Of a stretch of DNA of 53,667 nucleotides, positions 1-9,744 are shown in pieces (the stretch's first letter is position 1; every line of letters begins with the position of its first letter). Origin of the DNA: an uncultured Clostridia bacterium (lineage in GTDB: Bacteria; Bacillota; Clostridia; Oscillospirales; Acutalibacteraceae). Position numbers and translations under genes: made by a program. Location: the NCBI GenBank assembly GCA_944380875.1, contig CALWJA010000029.1, positions 1 through 53,667 on the forward strand, read 5' to 3'. The notes beneath the pieces were generated by a model. The model was not told the origin of the DNA. It made no database searches and saw only the letters and a program-made list of their open reading frames with translations.

Positions 1-884
1 AGGGGCCTCATAGGAAAGTTGTTGGAGCGGCGGTTGTGGATGGCGAGCTGCTTTGCAAAGTCATCGAGGGAATAAAAGCTGTGGCAGGAATAAAACCGTT
101 TCTGGTCCTCCCGGTGGCTGCGCTCCACTTTGCCGTTGTGACGCGGCGTATAGGGACGGATGAGCTTGTGGAGGATGCCGAGCTGGGCGGCGGCAGCCTC
201 AAACAAGGTGGGCAGATCCCGCTTACTGTTGGAGAAGCGGTTGGTGAATTCAAAACCGTTGTCCGTCTGGACGCACTCCACCCGTATGCCGCGGCGGGCA
301 TACCACTCTTGCAGCTTTTTCAGGAAGTTGGCGGAGGAGTAGGTACTCTGTTCCGGGTAGGCGGCCAGGAAGCGAAGGCGGGAGAACTCGTCGATGGCGG
401 TATACTGGAACAGGCGAAGTCCGGGGTTTGCGATACACCTGCGGGGCACTACCTTCACATCCACCTGGACCCGTTGGCCGGGATAAGTCATCTGCTCATA
501 AGGCTTGGGACTGTAGGCTTTTTTCTTCTCTGCTGTGGGGAACAGGCCCAGTTTTCTCAGAAGGCGGAACAGGCTCTCCGGGCGGCGGGTATAGCCCCGC
601 TTGCGCAACCGGTGCCACAGTTCCACCATACCCAGGTCAGGATTACGGCGGCGCATATCCCGGATCAGCTTCAGCTCTGCCTCTGTGTGCTGGTTGGGAT
701 GACTGTGTGGGCGTCTGGACTGGCAGCTCAGGGACTGCACTGTTCCGTTCCAACGGGCCTTCCAGAAGTAGATATACGACCGGCTCTTGTTGTACTTCCG
801 GCTGGCCCGGCTGACGCCGTATTTCTCTGCGTATTTCATCAGGGATTGCCGATACGCCATGTCCTGTGTTATACTCTTATTCAT
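1..884 (-). CDS. IS481/IS3-like DDE transposase, C-terminus beyond the window
   Basis: Reading the minus strand from an ATG at 884 gives an open frame of 294 codons that leaves the window without a stop. The N-terminus (MNKSITQDMAYRQSLMKYAE) leads into a helix-turn-helix segment (KYGVSRASRKYNKSRSYIYF). An rve-type integrase core follows with the three acidic residues: D in VQVDVKVV, D in VQTDNGFEF and E in HNGKVERSHRED. This order and spacing match IS481-like transposases. A ribosome binding site GAGAGGAGG lies 11 bases upstream of the ATG. No frameshift is visible in the part present. Plus-strand frames over the same bases are shadows of this gene. Confidence 0.85.
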   Translation of the reverse strand, partial: MNKSITQDMAYRQSLMKYAEKYGVSRASRKYNKSRSYIYFWKARWNGTVQSLSCQSRRPHSHPNQHTEAELKLIRDMRRRNPDLGMVELWHRLRKRGYTRRPESLFRLLRKLGLFPTAEKKKAYSPKPYEQMTYPGQRVQVDVKVVPRRCIANPGLRLFQYTAIDEFSRLRFLAAYPEQSTYSSANFLKKLQEWYARRGIRVECVQTDNGFEFTNRFSNSKRDLPTLFEAAAAQLGILHKLIRPYTPRHNGKVERSHREDQKRFYSCHSFYSLDDFAKQLAIHNRRSNNFPMRP

Positions 885-930
885 GAAGGATATGGCCTCC
901 TCTCGTTACATTGTTGTCTGCAACTTCAAC
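1..930 (-). mobile_element. Insertion sequence, partial (right part only)
   Basis: This stretch carries a DDE transposase gene on the minus strand plus about 45 bases of upstream DNA, and it runs off the left edge of the window. Its base composition is visibly more GC-rich than the AT-rich DNA that follows from about 950, which fits recent arrival. The outer end probably lies somewhere around 905-965, but only one end is present, so neither the terminal inverted repeats nor a target duplication can be defined. Right boundary is approximate. Confidence 0.7.
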
Positions 931-1357
931 TATAACCGATGAGGCTTTATCCTTCATCCTTTTTTATTCATCTGTCCAAAATGTATTGTACTCCTACAAT
1001 AACAGAATTTTTTCCGGTATGCAGTTGGATCAGAAATACAAATAAAGCAGCAGGAGAAAGATTGATGGTTGCAATGAAATTTTTAGTCTACAAAGTTTTC
1101 CCTATAAGATGCAGATGGGATGCAGAAAAAGCCAAAAAAGTTTCAGAAAATAGCACGATTTGCAATTACAGTTTCTTAACTGCCTGTTACAGAAAAGTAA
1201 CTGTACTTTCCCAGCGGGACGGCGTATACTCAAGATGTCGAAAGATGTCGGATTTAATAAGACATATTATAGATATTCAATGTGAGTTTAACAAAACCAA
1301 ACCAAAAGATTTATTGGAAATAGGCGGATAAAATAGAGGAAACGGGAGGGCTGAAAA
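885..1357. other. Intergenic region, no gene supported
   Basis: About 470 bases between the transposase start and the deacetylase gene. The first 40-80 bases probably belong to the insertion sequence. The rest is AT-rich. An open frame at 939-1331 (plus) has no recognisable domain, poor composition and no good ribosome binding site, so it is not called. The promoter of the deacetylase gene should lie here, but I see no convincing -35/-10 pair. Confidence 0.5.
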
Positions 1358-2605
1358 ATGGCAGCAAAAAGAACGCAAAACGATGAGAGATATTCAAAAT
1401 CTACATATATACCAAATCATAATGGGCAGGGAACAAGAAGGAAAAGTGTGTCGGGAACAACGGGACATAACCCTAAAAGGCGGGGGCCCAATCCTATTTT
1501 GTTCCGCACATTTTCCGTTTTGCTTTCTGCAGCCGCAGTCCTTTTGGCGTTTGGACTGGTGTTGAGAGGAAGTTTTTCAGAAAGTGTACCTACAAAATCC
1601 TCAGGCAGTAATGACGTATCCCTTTCTATTTCTTCTGATGTAAGCAGTTTTGAATCTTCCAAAACGTCCAGCAGTACGTCCGATAAGGGCGCAGGAGAAG
1701 ATACTTCTTCAGAAACAACCGGTAAAGATGTGTCCTCTGCAAAAGAAGCTGATGAAAGCAAAGGGGAGGTTTCAAAACCTACAGAGGAATCGAAGAATAG
1801 TTCCAAACCTTCCTCCGAAGAAACCCATCCTGCGGTTTCCTCAGAGGCTTCTGGAACTTCTTCCAGTTCAAAACACGAAGAAAGTTCTGCCCCCCCTGTT
1901 TCCGAGAACAGCAAGAATCCAGGGGATCCGTATCCCGATCTGTATGTAGAAAAGCCGGAATACACCCCGCACAAGCCAGGGGATAAGGTGGTTTATCTTA
2001 CATTTGACGACGGCCCCTCTGATTATACCTTGCCTCTTTTGGATGTGTTGGATCAATATGGAGTAAAGGCGACCTTCTTTGATGTGGGAATTCGAACGGA
2101 TGTAGCTGAAAAAGCCATGAAGGAAACGGTTAAAAGAGGACATGTATTGGCTGTTCATTCTTATACCCATGATTTCCGCTCCATTTATCAATCTCCAAAT
2201 GCGTTTTTAGAGGATTTTAAAAAGGAACGGGATTATATCCGGTCTGTGACGGGAGTAGAACCTACCATTTTCCGCTTTGCAGGCGGCAGTATCAATGGCT
2301 TCAATAAAGGGACAGCTAAAAGCATTATCAAAGAAATGGAACGAAGAGGGTATACATATTACGACTGGAATGTGGATTCTCAGGATGCCACTGGCAATAA
2401 TATTCCCACTCAGCGGATTTACAACAATGTGATTCAGGGGGTTAAGGGAAAAGATAAAGCAATCGTGCTCATGCATAATACAAATTTGAAGAGGACAACC
2501 TTAGAGATCCTTCCCTCCATTATTGAGGAACTGCAAAGAATGGGATATCGCTTTGATGTACTGGATAATACGGTGGAACCTGTTCAATTCCGGGTTCCGG
2601 GCTGA
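1358..2605 (+). CDS. Membrane-anchored polysaccharide deacetylase (NodB/CE4 domain)
   Basis: Probable peptidoglycan or polysaccharide N-deacetylase acting outside the membrane. Residues about 48-70 form one membrane segment after a basic cytoplasmic N-terminus (residues 1-46). Residues about 78-190 are a Ser/Glu/Lys-rich low-complexity linker, likely spanning the wall. The NodB domain runs from about 210 to 400: motif 1 TFDDGPS, motif 2 HSYTHDF (metal-binding H-S-x-x-H), motif 3 RFAGGS, motif 5 VLMHNT. Motif 3 usually has proline where this protein has alanine. This resembles PgdA/PdaC-type enzymes of clostridia. Start ATG follows GGGAGGGCTGAAAA. Monocistronic: a strong hairpin follows the gene. 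The exact substrate cannot be told from sequence. Confidence 0.88.
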   Translation: MAAKRTQNDERYSKSTYIPNHNGQGTRRKSVSGTTGHNPKRRGPNPILFRTFSVLLSAAAVLLAFGLVLRGSFSESVPTKSSGSNDVSLSISSDVSSFESSKTSSSTSDKGAGEDTSSETTGKDVSSAKEADESKGEVSKPTEESKNSSKPSSEETHPAVSSEASGTSSSSKHEESSAPPVSENSKNPGDPYPDLYVEKPEYTPHKPGDKVVYLTFDDGPSDYTLPLLDVLDQYGVKATFFDVGIRTDVAEKAMKETVKRGHVLAVHSYTHDFRSIYQSPNAFLEDFKKERDYIRSVTGVEPTIFRFAGGSINGFNKGTAKSIIKEMERRGYTYYDWNVDSQDATGNNIPTQRIYNNVIQGVKGKDKAIVLMHNTNLKRTTLEILPSIIEELQRMGYRFDVLDNTVEPVQFRVPG

Positions 2606-2690
2606 TGGAAAGCCCAGGACATTTTTAAGGATACCGCTTTTTGATAGACTCCAAATTTTGTGTTTAGACGCTCTAAAATATTCCTCCATA

Positions 2691-2740
2691 AAAGGCCCCG
2701 GCATTCTCATCGGGAGAAATGCCGGGGCCTTTAAATTTTG
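2691..2740. terminator. Rho-independent terminator after the deacetylase gene
   Basis: A perfect 15-base stem (2691-2705 with 2718-2732, AAAGGCCCCGGCATT) closes a 12-base loop and is followed by an AT-rich TTTAAATTTT run. It lies between convergent genes and may serve both strands. Confidence 0.85.
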
Positions 2741-2824
2741 TAGTTTTTCTATACATCTTTTCAAAAGGGTAATACGTAAAGGAGTAGGTGGTTTTTTATT
2801 TTTTGGAACCACGAGTGGGATGCA

Positions 2825-3943
2825 TTAGCTATCGTTTTTCTGCTGGCTGCGGTATTCTGCCAGAAGGAGGTCTACCATGCGGCCGTAGCTTTTAACACCA
2901 TCTTCCTGACCGTTAGCCTTCAAGTAGGAATTATTTACGGAATTGGCGATTTCTTTCATAGGACTTTCAAATTGGCTCCAGTAGTCTGAATTGGCAGCAT
3001 AGTCCCGCTGCACACCTTCGCAAAGTTCTCCATATATGGCGGAAGCGGTTTCTGCATCTGCGGAATAGAGAGCGTTATTTACATACACAAAAGCAAGCAT
3101 ATAGCCTGAATACTGGAAATCCCAGCTTTCACTGCGGCAGCAGGCTAAATACCCGATAAAATTTGCTTCATCTTCCCGCATAAACCCACGCAGATGAGAT
3201 AACTCGTGGCACATGGTAGCCGGAATGGAATAATCGGGGACATCCACGTTTACATTAGCTTCAAAGGTAAAAGGTAAATATACCCCTGTTATATGAAACC
3301 AAGACATGACCCTGGAATTCATTACAGCTTTAGGATTGCTGTATCCGGGAGAGAGAAGGGGATATTCTTCATGCAGAGAGTTGAAAGCATCCCTGGCAGC
3401 ATCGCCCTGTTCCCCAGCGGAAAGAAAAGAAGAAATCATAACACCATTTTCATCTTCTTTAACTAGGGGACGAAGTTCATTGAGTTTTTGAGCAAGATGC
3501 CTGCACAAAGAGGAGAGCTCTTCTTTGGAAGAAGGGCGGATTTCCAAACCGCATGTTTCGGCAAAGGTGTATCGGTTATAATTGATACCGCAGTTTAAGG
3601 TAAAGAGGAGAAGCAGCACACTGGTCACACAGAGTATATTTAAAATCGCTTTTGCAAAAACAGTTTTACGCTTTCCTTTGGAACGGAAAAAATGAATTAA
3701 AAACCAAATTAAGGCTGCAGGTGTTCCGATTATGAAGATAATAAGGAGTATTTCTCCAATAGAAAAGGGAAAAATACCTGTAATGGCATTTCCTGTCTTG
3801 GAAAGAAGAGCGTAAGGATACAGGGCGTACCACTCAGCAAAATCGGCATTTTTGGCGGCCAGAAGAAGTATGATCGCCGCGGGGAAACATAAAAGAATCC
3901 ATAAACGCTTTAGGGGCAATAGAGAACGCATAAACGAACGCAT
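2825..3943 (-). CDS. DUF3810 family membrane protein, putative zinc metalloprotease
   Basis: The N-terminus has three hydrophobic segments (residues about 12-30, 55-80 and 95-115), then a soluble domain. The soluble domain has an HELSH zinc-binding signature in MCHELSHLRGF near residue 245, followed by EDEANFIGYLACC. Both motifs are typical of the DUF3810 family, whose substrate is unknown to me. The frame extends upstream to 4021, but the ATG at 3943 is preferred because AGAAGGAGG sits 8 bases before it; this gives 372 residues. It stands alone, convergent with the deacetylase gene. Function beyond putative membrane peptidase is inference. Confidence 0.75.
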   Translation of the reverse strand: MRSFMRSLLPLKRLWILLCFPAAIILLLAAKNADFAEWYALYPYALLSKTGNAITGIFPFSIGEILLIIFIIGTPAALIWFLIHFFRSKGKRKTVFAKAILNILCVTSVLLLLFTLNCGINYNRYTFAETCGLEIRPSSKEELSSLCRHLAQKLNELRPLVKEDENGVMISSFLSAGEQGDAARDAFNSLHEEYPLLSPGYSNPKAVMNSRVMSWFHITGVYLPFTFEANVNVDVPDYSIPATMCHELSHLRGFMREDEANFIGYLACCRSESWDFQYSGYMLAFVYVNNALYSADAETASAIYGELCEGVQRDYAANSDYWSQFESPMKEIANSVNNSYLKANGQEDGVKSYGRMVDLLLAEYRSQQKNDS

Positions 3944-4275
3944 ATATTTCCTCCTTCTCATAAAATGGGGAAATTCGAAATTGAACTGTTTTATTATAGC
4001 ATGATTTATAGAAAAAGACATGCAGTTGTTTTCAGATATTGCCTTGTGAATACGTAATCCAACGGATAAAAAGCGGCATTAATAAGAATTTCTGAGTAAC
4101 TTCTATCGGAGAAAATATTTAAAGATTTAGAGTTATTTTGTCATAATAGAATACAAAAGTTGTATAAATAGAATATTATGGAGGTAATCTTTCAGAGCGA
4201 TTCTGGTTAGGAACAATTTGAATTAAGATTAGAATTTAATATTTACTAACAAAAGCTGATTAATGGAGGGTTCAT

Positions 4276-5943
4276 ATGACACTGGAAAATGGGATGATGC
4301 TTCTGTGCGGTTTGGGGCTATTCCTTTTTGGTATGAAGCTGATGGGGGACGGTCTTGAATTGACGGCAGGCTCCAGATTAAAAAGCCTTGTAGAACGATT
4401 GACCACCAATAAATATATGGGTGCGCTGATTGGTCTTCTTGTTACGGCTGTAATCCAGAGTTCCTCAGCTACTACGGTAATGGTCGTAGGATTTGTAAAT
4501 GCTGGCATTATGAATCTGGCGCAGGCTGTAGGTGTAATTATGGGTGCCAATATAGGCACAACAGTAACCAGTTTTCTCATTGCCATAAAGCTGAATGCGT
4601 TGGCGCCGCTGGCTATTTTTATCGGTGTTATTTTAATGCAGTTCAGCCAGAAAGTGAACCGGCGTCATGTGGGTCAGATTATCACCGGGTTTGGTGTGCT
4701 GTTTTACGGAATGTCCGTTATGAGTTCCTCCATGGAGCCGTTAAGCGAATCCGAATTTTTCCGCAACGCAATTGTTCAATTGAAGAATCCCATTTTAGGC
4801 CTTTTGGTTGGGCTTGTTTTCACAGCCATTATTCAGAGTTCTTCTGCTTCTGTCGGTGTTTTGCAGGCTTTGGCGCTTAGTGGTTCCATTGGATTGGATT
4901 CTGCTATTTTTGTCATTTACGGTCAGAATATCGGAACGTGTGTCACAGCCCTTCTTTCCTGTATCGGCACATCAAAAACGGCTAAAAGAACAGCCATGGT
5001 GCATCTGCTTTTCAATATTATCGGAGCGGTTCTTTTCACCGTGCTGACTCTTTGCCTGCCTGTTGTCAGCTGGATCCAGGCTTTGGCTCCCAATAACGTG
5101 GTTATGCAGATTTCTCTTATCCACATCATCTTTAATGTGGTGATGACATCTATTCTGCTGCCCATGAGCAATGTGCTTGTAAATCTGGCCTGCCGTATGG
5201 TGCCTGGTGAAGATAAAAAGCGTGAAGCTATGAGCCTTTCTTTTCTGGACCCCCGTATTCTGAATACACCGCCCATTGCTGTTACGCAAGTTATCAAAGA
5301 AGTAGAGCGGATGGCTCATTTAGCGGAAACGAATTTTCAGAATGCAATGGATGCATTATTCACAAAAGATGAATCAAAAATTGAAGAGCTGAAAGAAAAT
5401 GAAGGTATTATAAATTACCTGAATCAGAATATCACAGAGTATCTTGTTAAGATTAACGCGTTGGAACTGGAAGAAAACGATCGTAAAGTCATTAACGCTC
5501 TGTTCCATGTGGTATCCGATTATGAAAGAATCGGCGATCACAGCGAGAATATAGGCGAAGAGGCAGAGATTGTTATCAGTGGGAAAGCTTCTCTCAGCGA
5601 GGCCGCTATGGAGGAGTTAGACCGGATGAAGGAATTGGTTCTGCAAATTCTGGCGGATTCTATGCAGCTTTTCCTCAAGGGAAGCGGCGATTCCCAGTTG
5701 GCATTTAATGTCAATGCTACAGAAGAGGTAATTGATAACGAAACGGATCGCTTGAAAAACAAGCATATTGAACGGTTGAATCAAGGGCTATGTACAGCAT
5801 TGGCAGGATCTGTTTATACGGATGCCCTTACAAATTTGGAGCGGATTGCAGACCACGCTACTAATATTGCTTTTTCTATGCAGAATACAAAACATAAACC
5901 CGTTCTTTCCCGTTCGGCTTTTGTTGAGGAAGCAGAAGCCTGA
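4276..5943 (+). CDS. Na/Pi cotransporter family protein with C-terminal PhoU domain
   Basis: Predicted sodium-dependent phosphate transporter of the inner membrane (NptA/PF02690 family). Residues 1-310 hold two inverted Na_Pi_cotrans repeats, each with the diagnostic QSSSA motif (QSSSATTVMVVG near residue 60 and QSSSASVGVLQ near 190), plus GANIGTTVTSF and GQNIGTCVTALLS. Residues about 340-545 form a helical PhoU-like regulatory domain (IGDHSENIGEEAE, ERIADHATNIAFS). The length of 555 residues is normal for the two-domain form. Start ATG follows ATGGAGGGTTCAT. It is single, with a terminator about 20 bases after the stop. In this family the transported ion has been shown only for a few members. 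Confidence 0.92.
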   Translation: MTLENGMMLLCGLGLFLFGMKLMGDGLELTAGSRLKSLVERLTTNKYMGALIGLLVTAVIQSSSATTVMVVGFVNAGIMNLAQAVGVIMGANIGTTVTSFLIAIKLNALAPLAIFIGVILMQFSQKVNRRHVGQIITGFGVLFYGMSVMSSSMEPLSESEFFRNAIVQLKNPILGLLVGLVFTAIIQSSSASVGVLQALALSGSIGLDSAIFVIYGQNIGTCVTALLSCIGTSKTAKRTAMVHLLFNIIGAVLFTVLTLCLPVVSWIQALAPNNVVMQISLIHIIFNVVMTSILLPMSNVLVNLACRMVPGEDKKREAMSLSFLDPRILNTPPIAVTQVIKEVERMAHLAETNFQNAMDALFTKDESKIEELKENEGIINYLNQNITEYLVKINALELEENDRKVINALFHVVSDYERIGDHSENIGEEAEIVISGKASLSEAAMEELDRMKELVLQILADSMQLFLKGSGDSQLAFNVNATEEVIDNETDRLKNKHIERLNQGLCTALAGSVYTDALTNLERIADHATNIAFSMQNTKHKPVLSRSAFVEEAEA

Positions 5944-5964
5944 TAAGAGTAAGTTTGGTTTTAA

Positions 5965-6005
5965 AGAAGGCTTTTCCTTAGCAGGGAGAGCCTTCTGTTT
6001 TTTGT
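5965..6005 (+). terminator. Rho-independent terminator after the Na/Pi cotransporter gene
   Basis: AGAAGGCT (5965-5972) pairs with AGCCTTCT (5989-5996), followed by GTTTTTTGTTTT. Confidence 0.75.
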
Positions 6006-6141
6006 TTTATGATGAAAGCATATTTATGAGCAATGAGAGGGTATTGTTCTGCTCCATGGAAAATTTACAGATAGTTTCTTGTCATAATTCATATACAATG
6101 ATAAAATAATATTTCAAAGGCAGTAGAAAGGAGGCGTTCCG

Positions 6142-6642
6142 GTGCGTTTTTACTTAAAACGGTTTTTGCAAAGCGGAGGGGCGCTTTTTACTGTTTATAA
6201 TGAATTAGGGGATATCGCTTTTTTGGTGGCAGGGGTAAGGAGTTTGCTTTCGGCCAAAATGTCACTTCGTTCAGCCGATGGAGTAGAACTGGCTCGGATT
6301 ACGGGTATGGGGACTTCCTCCTTATGTAAATTCTCTATAGAAATCCCTGGCGAAAAGCGGATGACGCTTATACAGAGTATTACGCCGGGTGGAATAAGCG
6401 TTTCTGCACGCAATCCCAATTGGAGTTTTCGGGGAGATCCTGCATTGGGTAATTTTGATGTGATTGATGTGGATAGAACTCTCGTTATGACCCATGGGAC
6501 CCAGTGGAAGGCAAATGGATCCCGTTGGTATGTGCAGATTGAAAATGACAGAGATATTGTTAGGTGTCTCTGCATCTGTGCAGTGGTGGACGGCCTTTTG
6601 TCGGAGGGAGAGGTAAGTTTTCTTCCTGCAAAAGGAAGCTGA
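6142..6642 (+). CDS. LURP-one-related (tubby-like C2) family protein
   Basis: A 166-residue soluble protein with the repeated beta-strand pattern of the LURP-one-related/YxjI family, including FDVIDVDRTLVMTHGTQW in the second half and a YNELGDIAFLVAG opening. These proteins share the tubby/scramblase-like barrel; bacterial roles are poorly known. It starts at GTG (6142) behind AAAGGAGG with normal spacing. It lies just upstream of the valS promoter, whose -35 begins 11 bases after this stop, so it is probably transcribed separately. Assignment is by overall pattern, not by catalytic motif. Confidence 0.6.
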   Translation: MRFYLKRFLQSGGALFTVYNELGDIAFLVAGVRSLLSAKMSLRSADGVELARITGMGTSSLCKFSIEIPGEKRMTLIQSITPGGISVSARNPNWSFRGDPALGNFDVIDVDRTLVMTHGTQWKANGSRWYVQIENDRDIVRCLCICAVVDGLLSEGEVSFLPAKGS

Positions 6643-6652
6643 ACCTGAGAAC

Positions 6653-6681
6653 TTGACAAAGCTTTTAATGCCGCTTATAAT
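6653..6681 (+). promoter_or_regulatory. Consensus sigma-A promoter for the valS T-box transcript
   Basis: TTGACA (6653-6658), a 17-base spacer, and TATAAT (6676-6681): both hexamers match consensus. Predicted transcription starts near 6688, immediately before the T-box stem I. Confidence 0.85.
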
Positions 6682-6691
6682 GAATTTACGT

Positions 6692-6986
6692 ATCCATATA
6701 GAAAAGACAGTGAAGGGGTAAAGGCAAAGGATGAATCTTTGCAGAGAGCCGGCGGTGGGTGTGAGCCGGTAGGTTTCCCGTTGCGTATACGTCGCCCTGG
6801 AGTCTCCGTTCTGAACCTTTTAAGGATAAGAGCGGGCGTGTGAGCCGCGTTAAGGCGTCCGTTAAAAACGGAATGAGGGCCGACAGGGATGATGCTCTGT
6901 TTGGCTGAATACGGGTGGTACCGCGGATCGTTTTCGCCCCGGATATGTGCTGCATATGCAGTGCATATCCGGGGCTTTTGTTTTTC
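6692..6986 (+). promoter_or_regulatory. T-box leader (tRNA-Val sensing) of valS
   Basis: The leader carries the conserved T-box core GGGTGGTACCGCGG at 6913-6926, which forms the antiterminator bulge that pairs with an uncharged tRNA acceptor end. It is followed by a terminator: GCCCCGGATATG (from 6936) pairs with CATATCCGGGGC (ending 6975), then TTTTGTTTTT. Stem I has the expected long interrupted helix (6700-6815). The triplet GTC at 6791-6793, just before GCCCTGGAGT, is the likely specifier codon, a valine codon that agrees with the downstream gene. When uncharged tRNA-Val accumulates, readthrough into valS should rise. The specifier position is inferred by eye. Confidence 0.93.
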
Positions 6987-7042
6987 CAAAGAAGAATTTC
7001 CGGATATTGTTGCCGGAGTAGGAAAGAAAGAGAGGAATCAAT

Positions 7043-9739
7043 ATGAGCAGGGAGCTTGCGAAGACATATGAGCCCCAGGAAGTGGAGGATCGGATTTACA
7101 AATTCTGGACGGATGGAGGATATTTCCACGCAAAGGTAGATCCAGAGAAAAAACCGTATACGATTGTGATTCCCCCGCCGAATATTACGGGGCAGCTGCA
7201 TATGGGCCACGCCTTGGATGAGACCTTGCAGGACATCCTGATCCGTTGGAAACGGATGCAGGGATATAGTGCCCTTTGGCTTCCCGGGACAGATCACGCT
7301 TCTATCGCTACAGAGGCTAAAATTGTGGAAGCCATGCGGGAAGAGGGCGTTACAAAAGACGATCTCGGCAGAGAGGCTTTCTTGGAGAGAGCCTGGGCCT
7401 GGAAAGAAAAATATGGCGGCCGTATTATTGAACAGCTGAAAAAGCTTGGTTCCTCCTGCGACTGGGAGCGGGAACGTTTCACTTTGGATGAAGGCTGCTC
7501 AAAAGCGGTCCGGGAAGTGTTCGTCAACCTCTATGAAAAAGGATTGATCTACAGGGGCAACCGGATGGTAAACTGGTGCCCTCACTGCAACACGTCCATT
7601 TCAGACGCTGAGGTGGAATATAAGCCGCAGAACGGCCATTTCTGGCATCTTTTGTATCCCGTAAAAGAGACGGGAGAAACTTTGGAACTGGCCACTACCC
7701 GGCCTGAGACTATGCTGGGAGATACGGCTGTGGCCATTAACGGGGAAGATCCCCGTTACGCCCATCTGCATGGGTGCCATGTAATTCTGCCGCTTCTGAA
7801 TAAGGAAATCCCCATTGTGTGTGACGAACATGCGGATATGGAAAAAGGGACCGGTGTGGTAAAGATTACTCCGGCCCATGACCCCAACGACTATGAAGTG
7901 GGTAAGCGCCATAACCTGCCTATTGTCCGGGTGTTTACCTATGACGGGCATATGACCGGTGCTGCCGATAAAGCGGCCGCAGACGAACTTTTCCAAAGCG
8001 GAAAGGCGGCTGTGGATGAACCTGAGGTGCTGGATTGCGGCAAATATGCAGGTATGACCACCATGGAGGCCAGAAAGGCTATTTTGGCCGATTTGGAAGC
8101 AGGGGGATACCTGAAAGAGACGGAGCCTCTGCAGCATGAAGTGGGCACCTGCTATCGTTGCCATACCACCGTTGAGCCTATGGTGTCGAAACAGTGGTTT
8201 GTTAAGATGGAACCGCTGGCAAAACCGGCAATCGATGTGGTGAAAGACGGAAGCATCCGCCTGATCCCTGATCGAATGAACAAGATTTATTATAACTGGA
8301 TGGAAAATATCAAGGATTGGTGTATTTCCCGTCAGCTTTGGTGGGGGCATCGTATTCCGGCGTGGTATTGCCCTGTTTGCGGAGAAACCATTGTTTCCAA
8401 AGAAGATCCGACGAAGTGCCCTAAATGCGGCTGCGACCATCTTACGCAGGATGAGGATACGCTGGATACCTGGTTCAGTTCGGCTCTGTGGCCTTTCTCC
8501 ACGTTGGGATGGCCTGAAAAAACCAAAGAGCTGGAATATTTTTATCCCACTGATACACTGGTGACCGGCTATGATATCATTTTCTTCTGGGTTGCCAGAA
8601 TGATTTTCTCCGGTATGGAGCATATGAAGGAAATTCCTTTCAAAACAGTATTTTTCCATGGCCTTGTAAGGGACGCGGAAGGCCGCAAGATGAGCAAATC
8701 CCTTGGAAACGGTATAGATCCTCTGGAGATTATCAGCCAATATGGAGCGGATGCTCTCCGCTTTACTCTGGTAACAGGCATTACGCCCGGAAATGATACG
8801 CGTTTTTCCACAGAACGAGTGGAGGCCAGCCGGAATTTTGCCAATAAAATCTGGAACGCTTCCCGGTTTATCCTGATGAACATTGATGGCCATCAGGTGA
8901 AAAACGCCATTCCTGAAACACTGGCTACGGAAGATAAGTGGATCCTGAGCGAGTTTAACCGTGTGGCCGGAGAGGTAAATGAAAACCTGGAAAAATTTGA
9001 GCTGGGTATTGCCGTTCAGAAGCTTTATGATTTTATTTGGGATGAATTCTGCGACTGGTATATCGAGATCGCGAAAATCCGTTTGACTGGGGACGATGAG
9101 GAAGCCGCTCAGTGCGCCCGCCAGGTTCTTGTATGGGTGATGAGCCGGACTTTGGCGCTCCTGCATCCCTTTATGCCGTATATTACGGAAGAGATTTGGC
9201 AGAGCCTGCCCCATCAGGGGGACGCTTTGGTGGTAAATTTCTATCCTTCCTATGATGCATCCCTTTCTTTCCCCGCAGAAACCGGAAAGATGGAAAGCGT
9301 TATGGCCGTGGTTCGCGCTGTAAGAAACAGAAGAAGCGAAATGAACGTAGCGCCTGGCAGAAAAGCCATGCTGTATATCGCGGCCGCCCGAAAGGAAGCG
9401 TTTGAAGAGGGCAGGGAAATATTCCTGCGTATGGCGTATGCTTCCGGCGTAGAGGTGGGGGATAGCTTTGATATTCCCGGCGCTGTGACCATCGTAACCC
9501 CCGATGCCAAAATATATATTCCCATGGAAGAACTGGTGGATAAGGAAGCGGAGCTGAAGAGGCTTACAAAGGAACTGGAAAGCGCGCAGAAGCAGCTGAA
9601 TACTGCTAACGCTAAGCTGAACAACGAAAAATTTATGAGCAAGGCTCCGGCAAATGTAGTGGAAGGCGTGCGGCAGAACGCCCAGAAGCTGGAGGAGCAT
9701 ATCGCTCTTATCCGCTCCAGTATGGAGGCATTACAGTAA
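7043..9739 (+). CDS. valS: Valyl-tRNA synthetase
   Basis: Charges tRNA-Val with valine; a class I aminoacyl-tRNA synthetase of 898 residues, normal length. The HIGH-type motif is in [14 protein letters not shown] near residue 50 and the KMSKS motif is in [11 protein letters not shown] near residue 550. The editing (CP1) domain shows [14 protein letters not shown] and the following [16 protein letters not shown]. Cysteine pairs (CPHC, CPVCG, CPKCG) suggest bound zinc. The last 65 residues are a charged coiled coil (tRNA-binding arm). The start ATG at 7043 follows GAGAGGAATCAAT. Expression is controlled by the T-box leader upstream, and a terminator follows the stop. Confidence 0.98.
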   Translation: MSRELAKTYEPQEVEDRIYKFWTDGGYFHAKVDPEKKPYTIVIPPPNITGQLHMGHALDETLQDILIRWKRMQGYSALWLPGTDHASIATEAKIVEAMREEGVTKDDLGREAFLERAWAWKEKYGGRIIEQLKKLGSSCDWERERFTLDEGCSKAVREVFVNLYEKGLIYRGNRMVNWCPHCNTSISDAEVEYKPQNGHFWHLLYPVKETGETLELATTRPETMLGDTAVAINGEDPRYAHLHGCHVILPLLNKEIPIVCDEHADMEKGTGVVKITPAHDPNDYEVGKRHNLPIVRVFTYDGHMTGAADKAAADELFQSGKAAVDEPEVLDCGKYAGMTTMEARKAILADLEAGGYLKETEPLQHEVGTCYRCHTTVEPMVSKQWFVKMEPLAKPAIDVVKDGSIRLIPDRMNKIYYNWMENIKDWCISRQLWWGHRIPAWYCPVCGETIVSKEDPTKCPKCGCDHLTQDEDTLDTWFSSALWPFSTLGWPEKTKELEYFYPTDTLVTGYDIIFFWVARMIFSGMEHMKEIPFKTVFFHGLVRDAEGRKMSKSLGNGIDPLEIISQYGADALRFTLVTGITPGNDTRFSTERVEASRNFANKIWNASRFILMNIDGHQVKNAIPETLATEDKWILSEFNRVAGEVNENLEKFELGIAVQKLYDFIWDEFCDWYIEIAKIRLTGDDEEAAQCARQVLVWVMSRTLALLHPFMPYITEEIWQSLPHQGDALVVNFYPSYDASLSFPAETGKMESVMAVVRAVRNRRSEMNVAPGRKAMLYIAAARKEAFEEGREIFLRMAYASGVEVGDSFDIPGAVTIVTPDAKIYIPMEELVDKEAELKRLTKELESAQKQLNTANAKLNNEKFMSKAPANVVEGVRQNAQKLEEHIALIRSSMEALQ

Positions 9740-9744
9740 AAAGC

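Noticed and set aside
36-935. Long plus-strand open frame (299 codons) at the left edge
   Set aside because: It is antisense to the transposase, whose DDE motifs read on the minus strand; the plus-strand protein has no recognisable domain.
939-1331. 130-codon open frame in the gap after the insertion sequence
   Set aside because: No ribosome binding site, unusual composition and no motif; likely chance.
7601-9700. 699-codon minus-strand open frame
   Set aside because: Exact antisense of valS; a by-product of codon usage in that gene.
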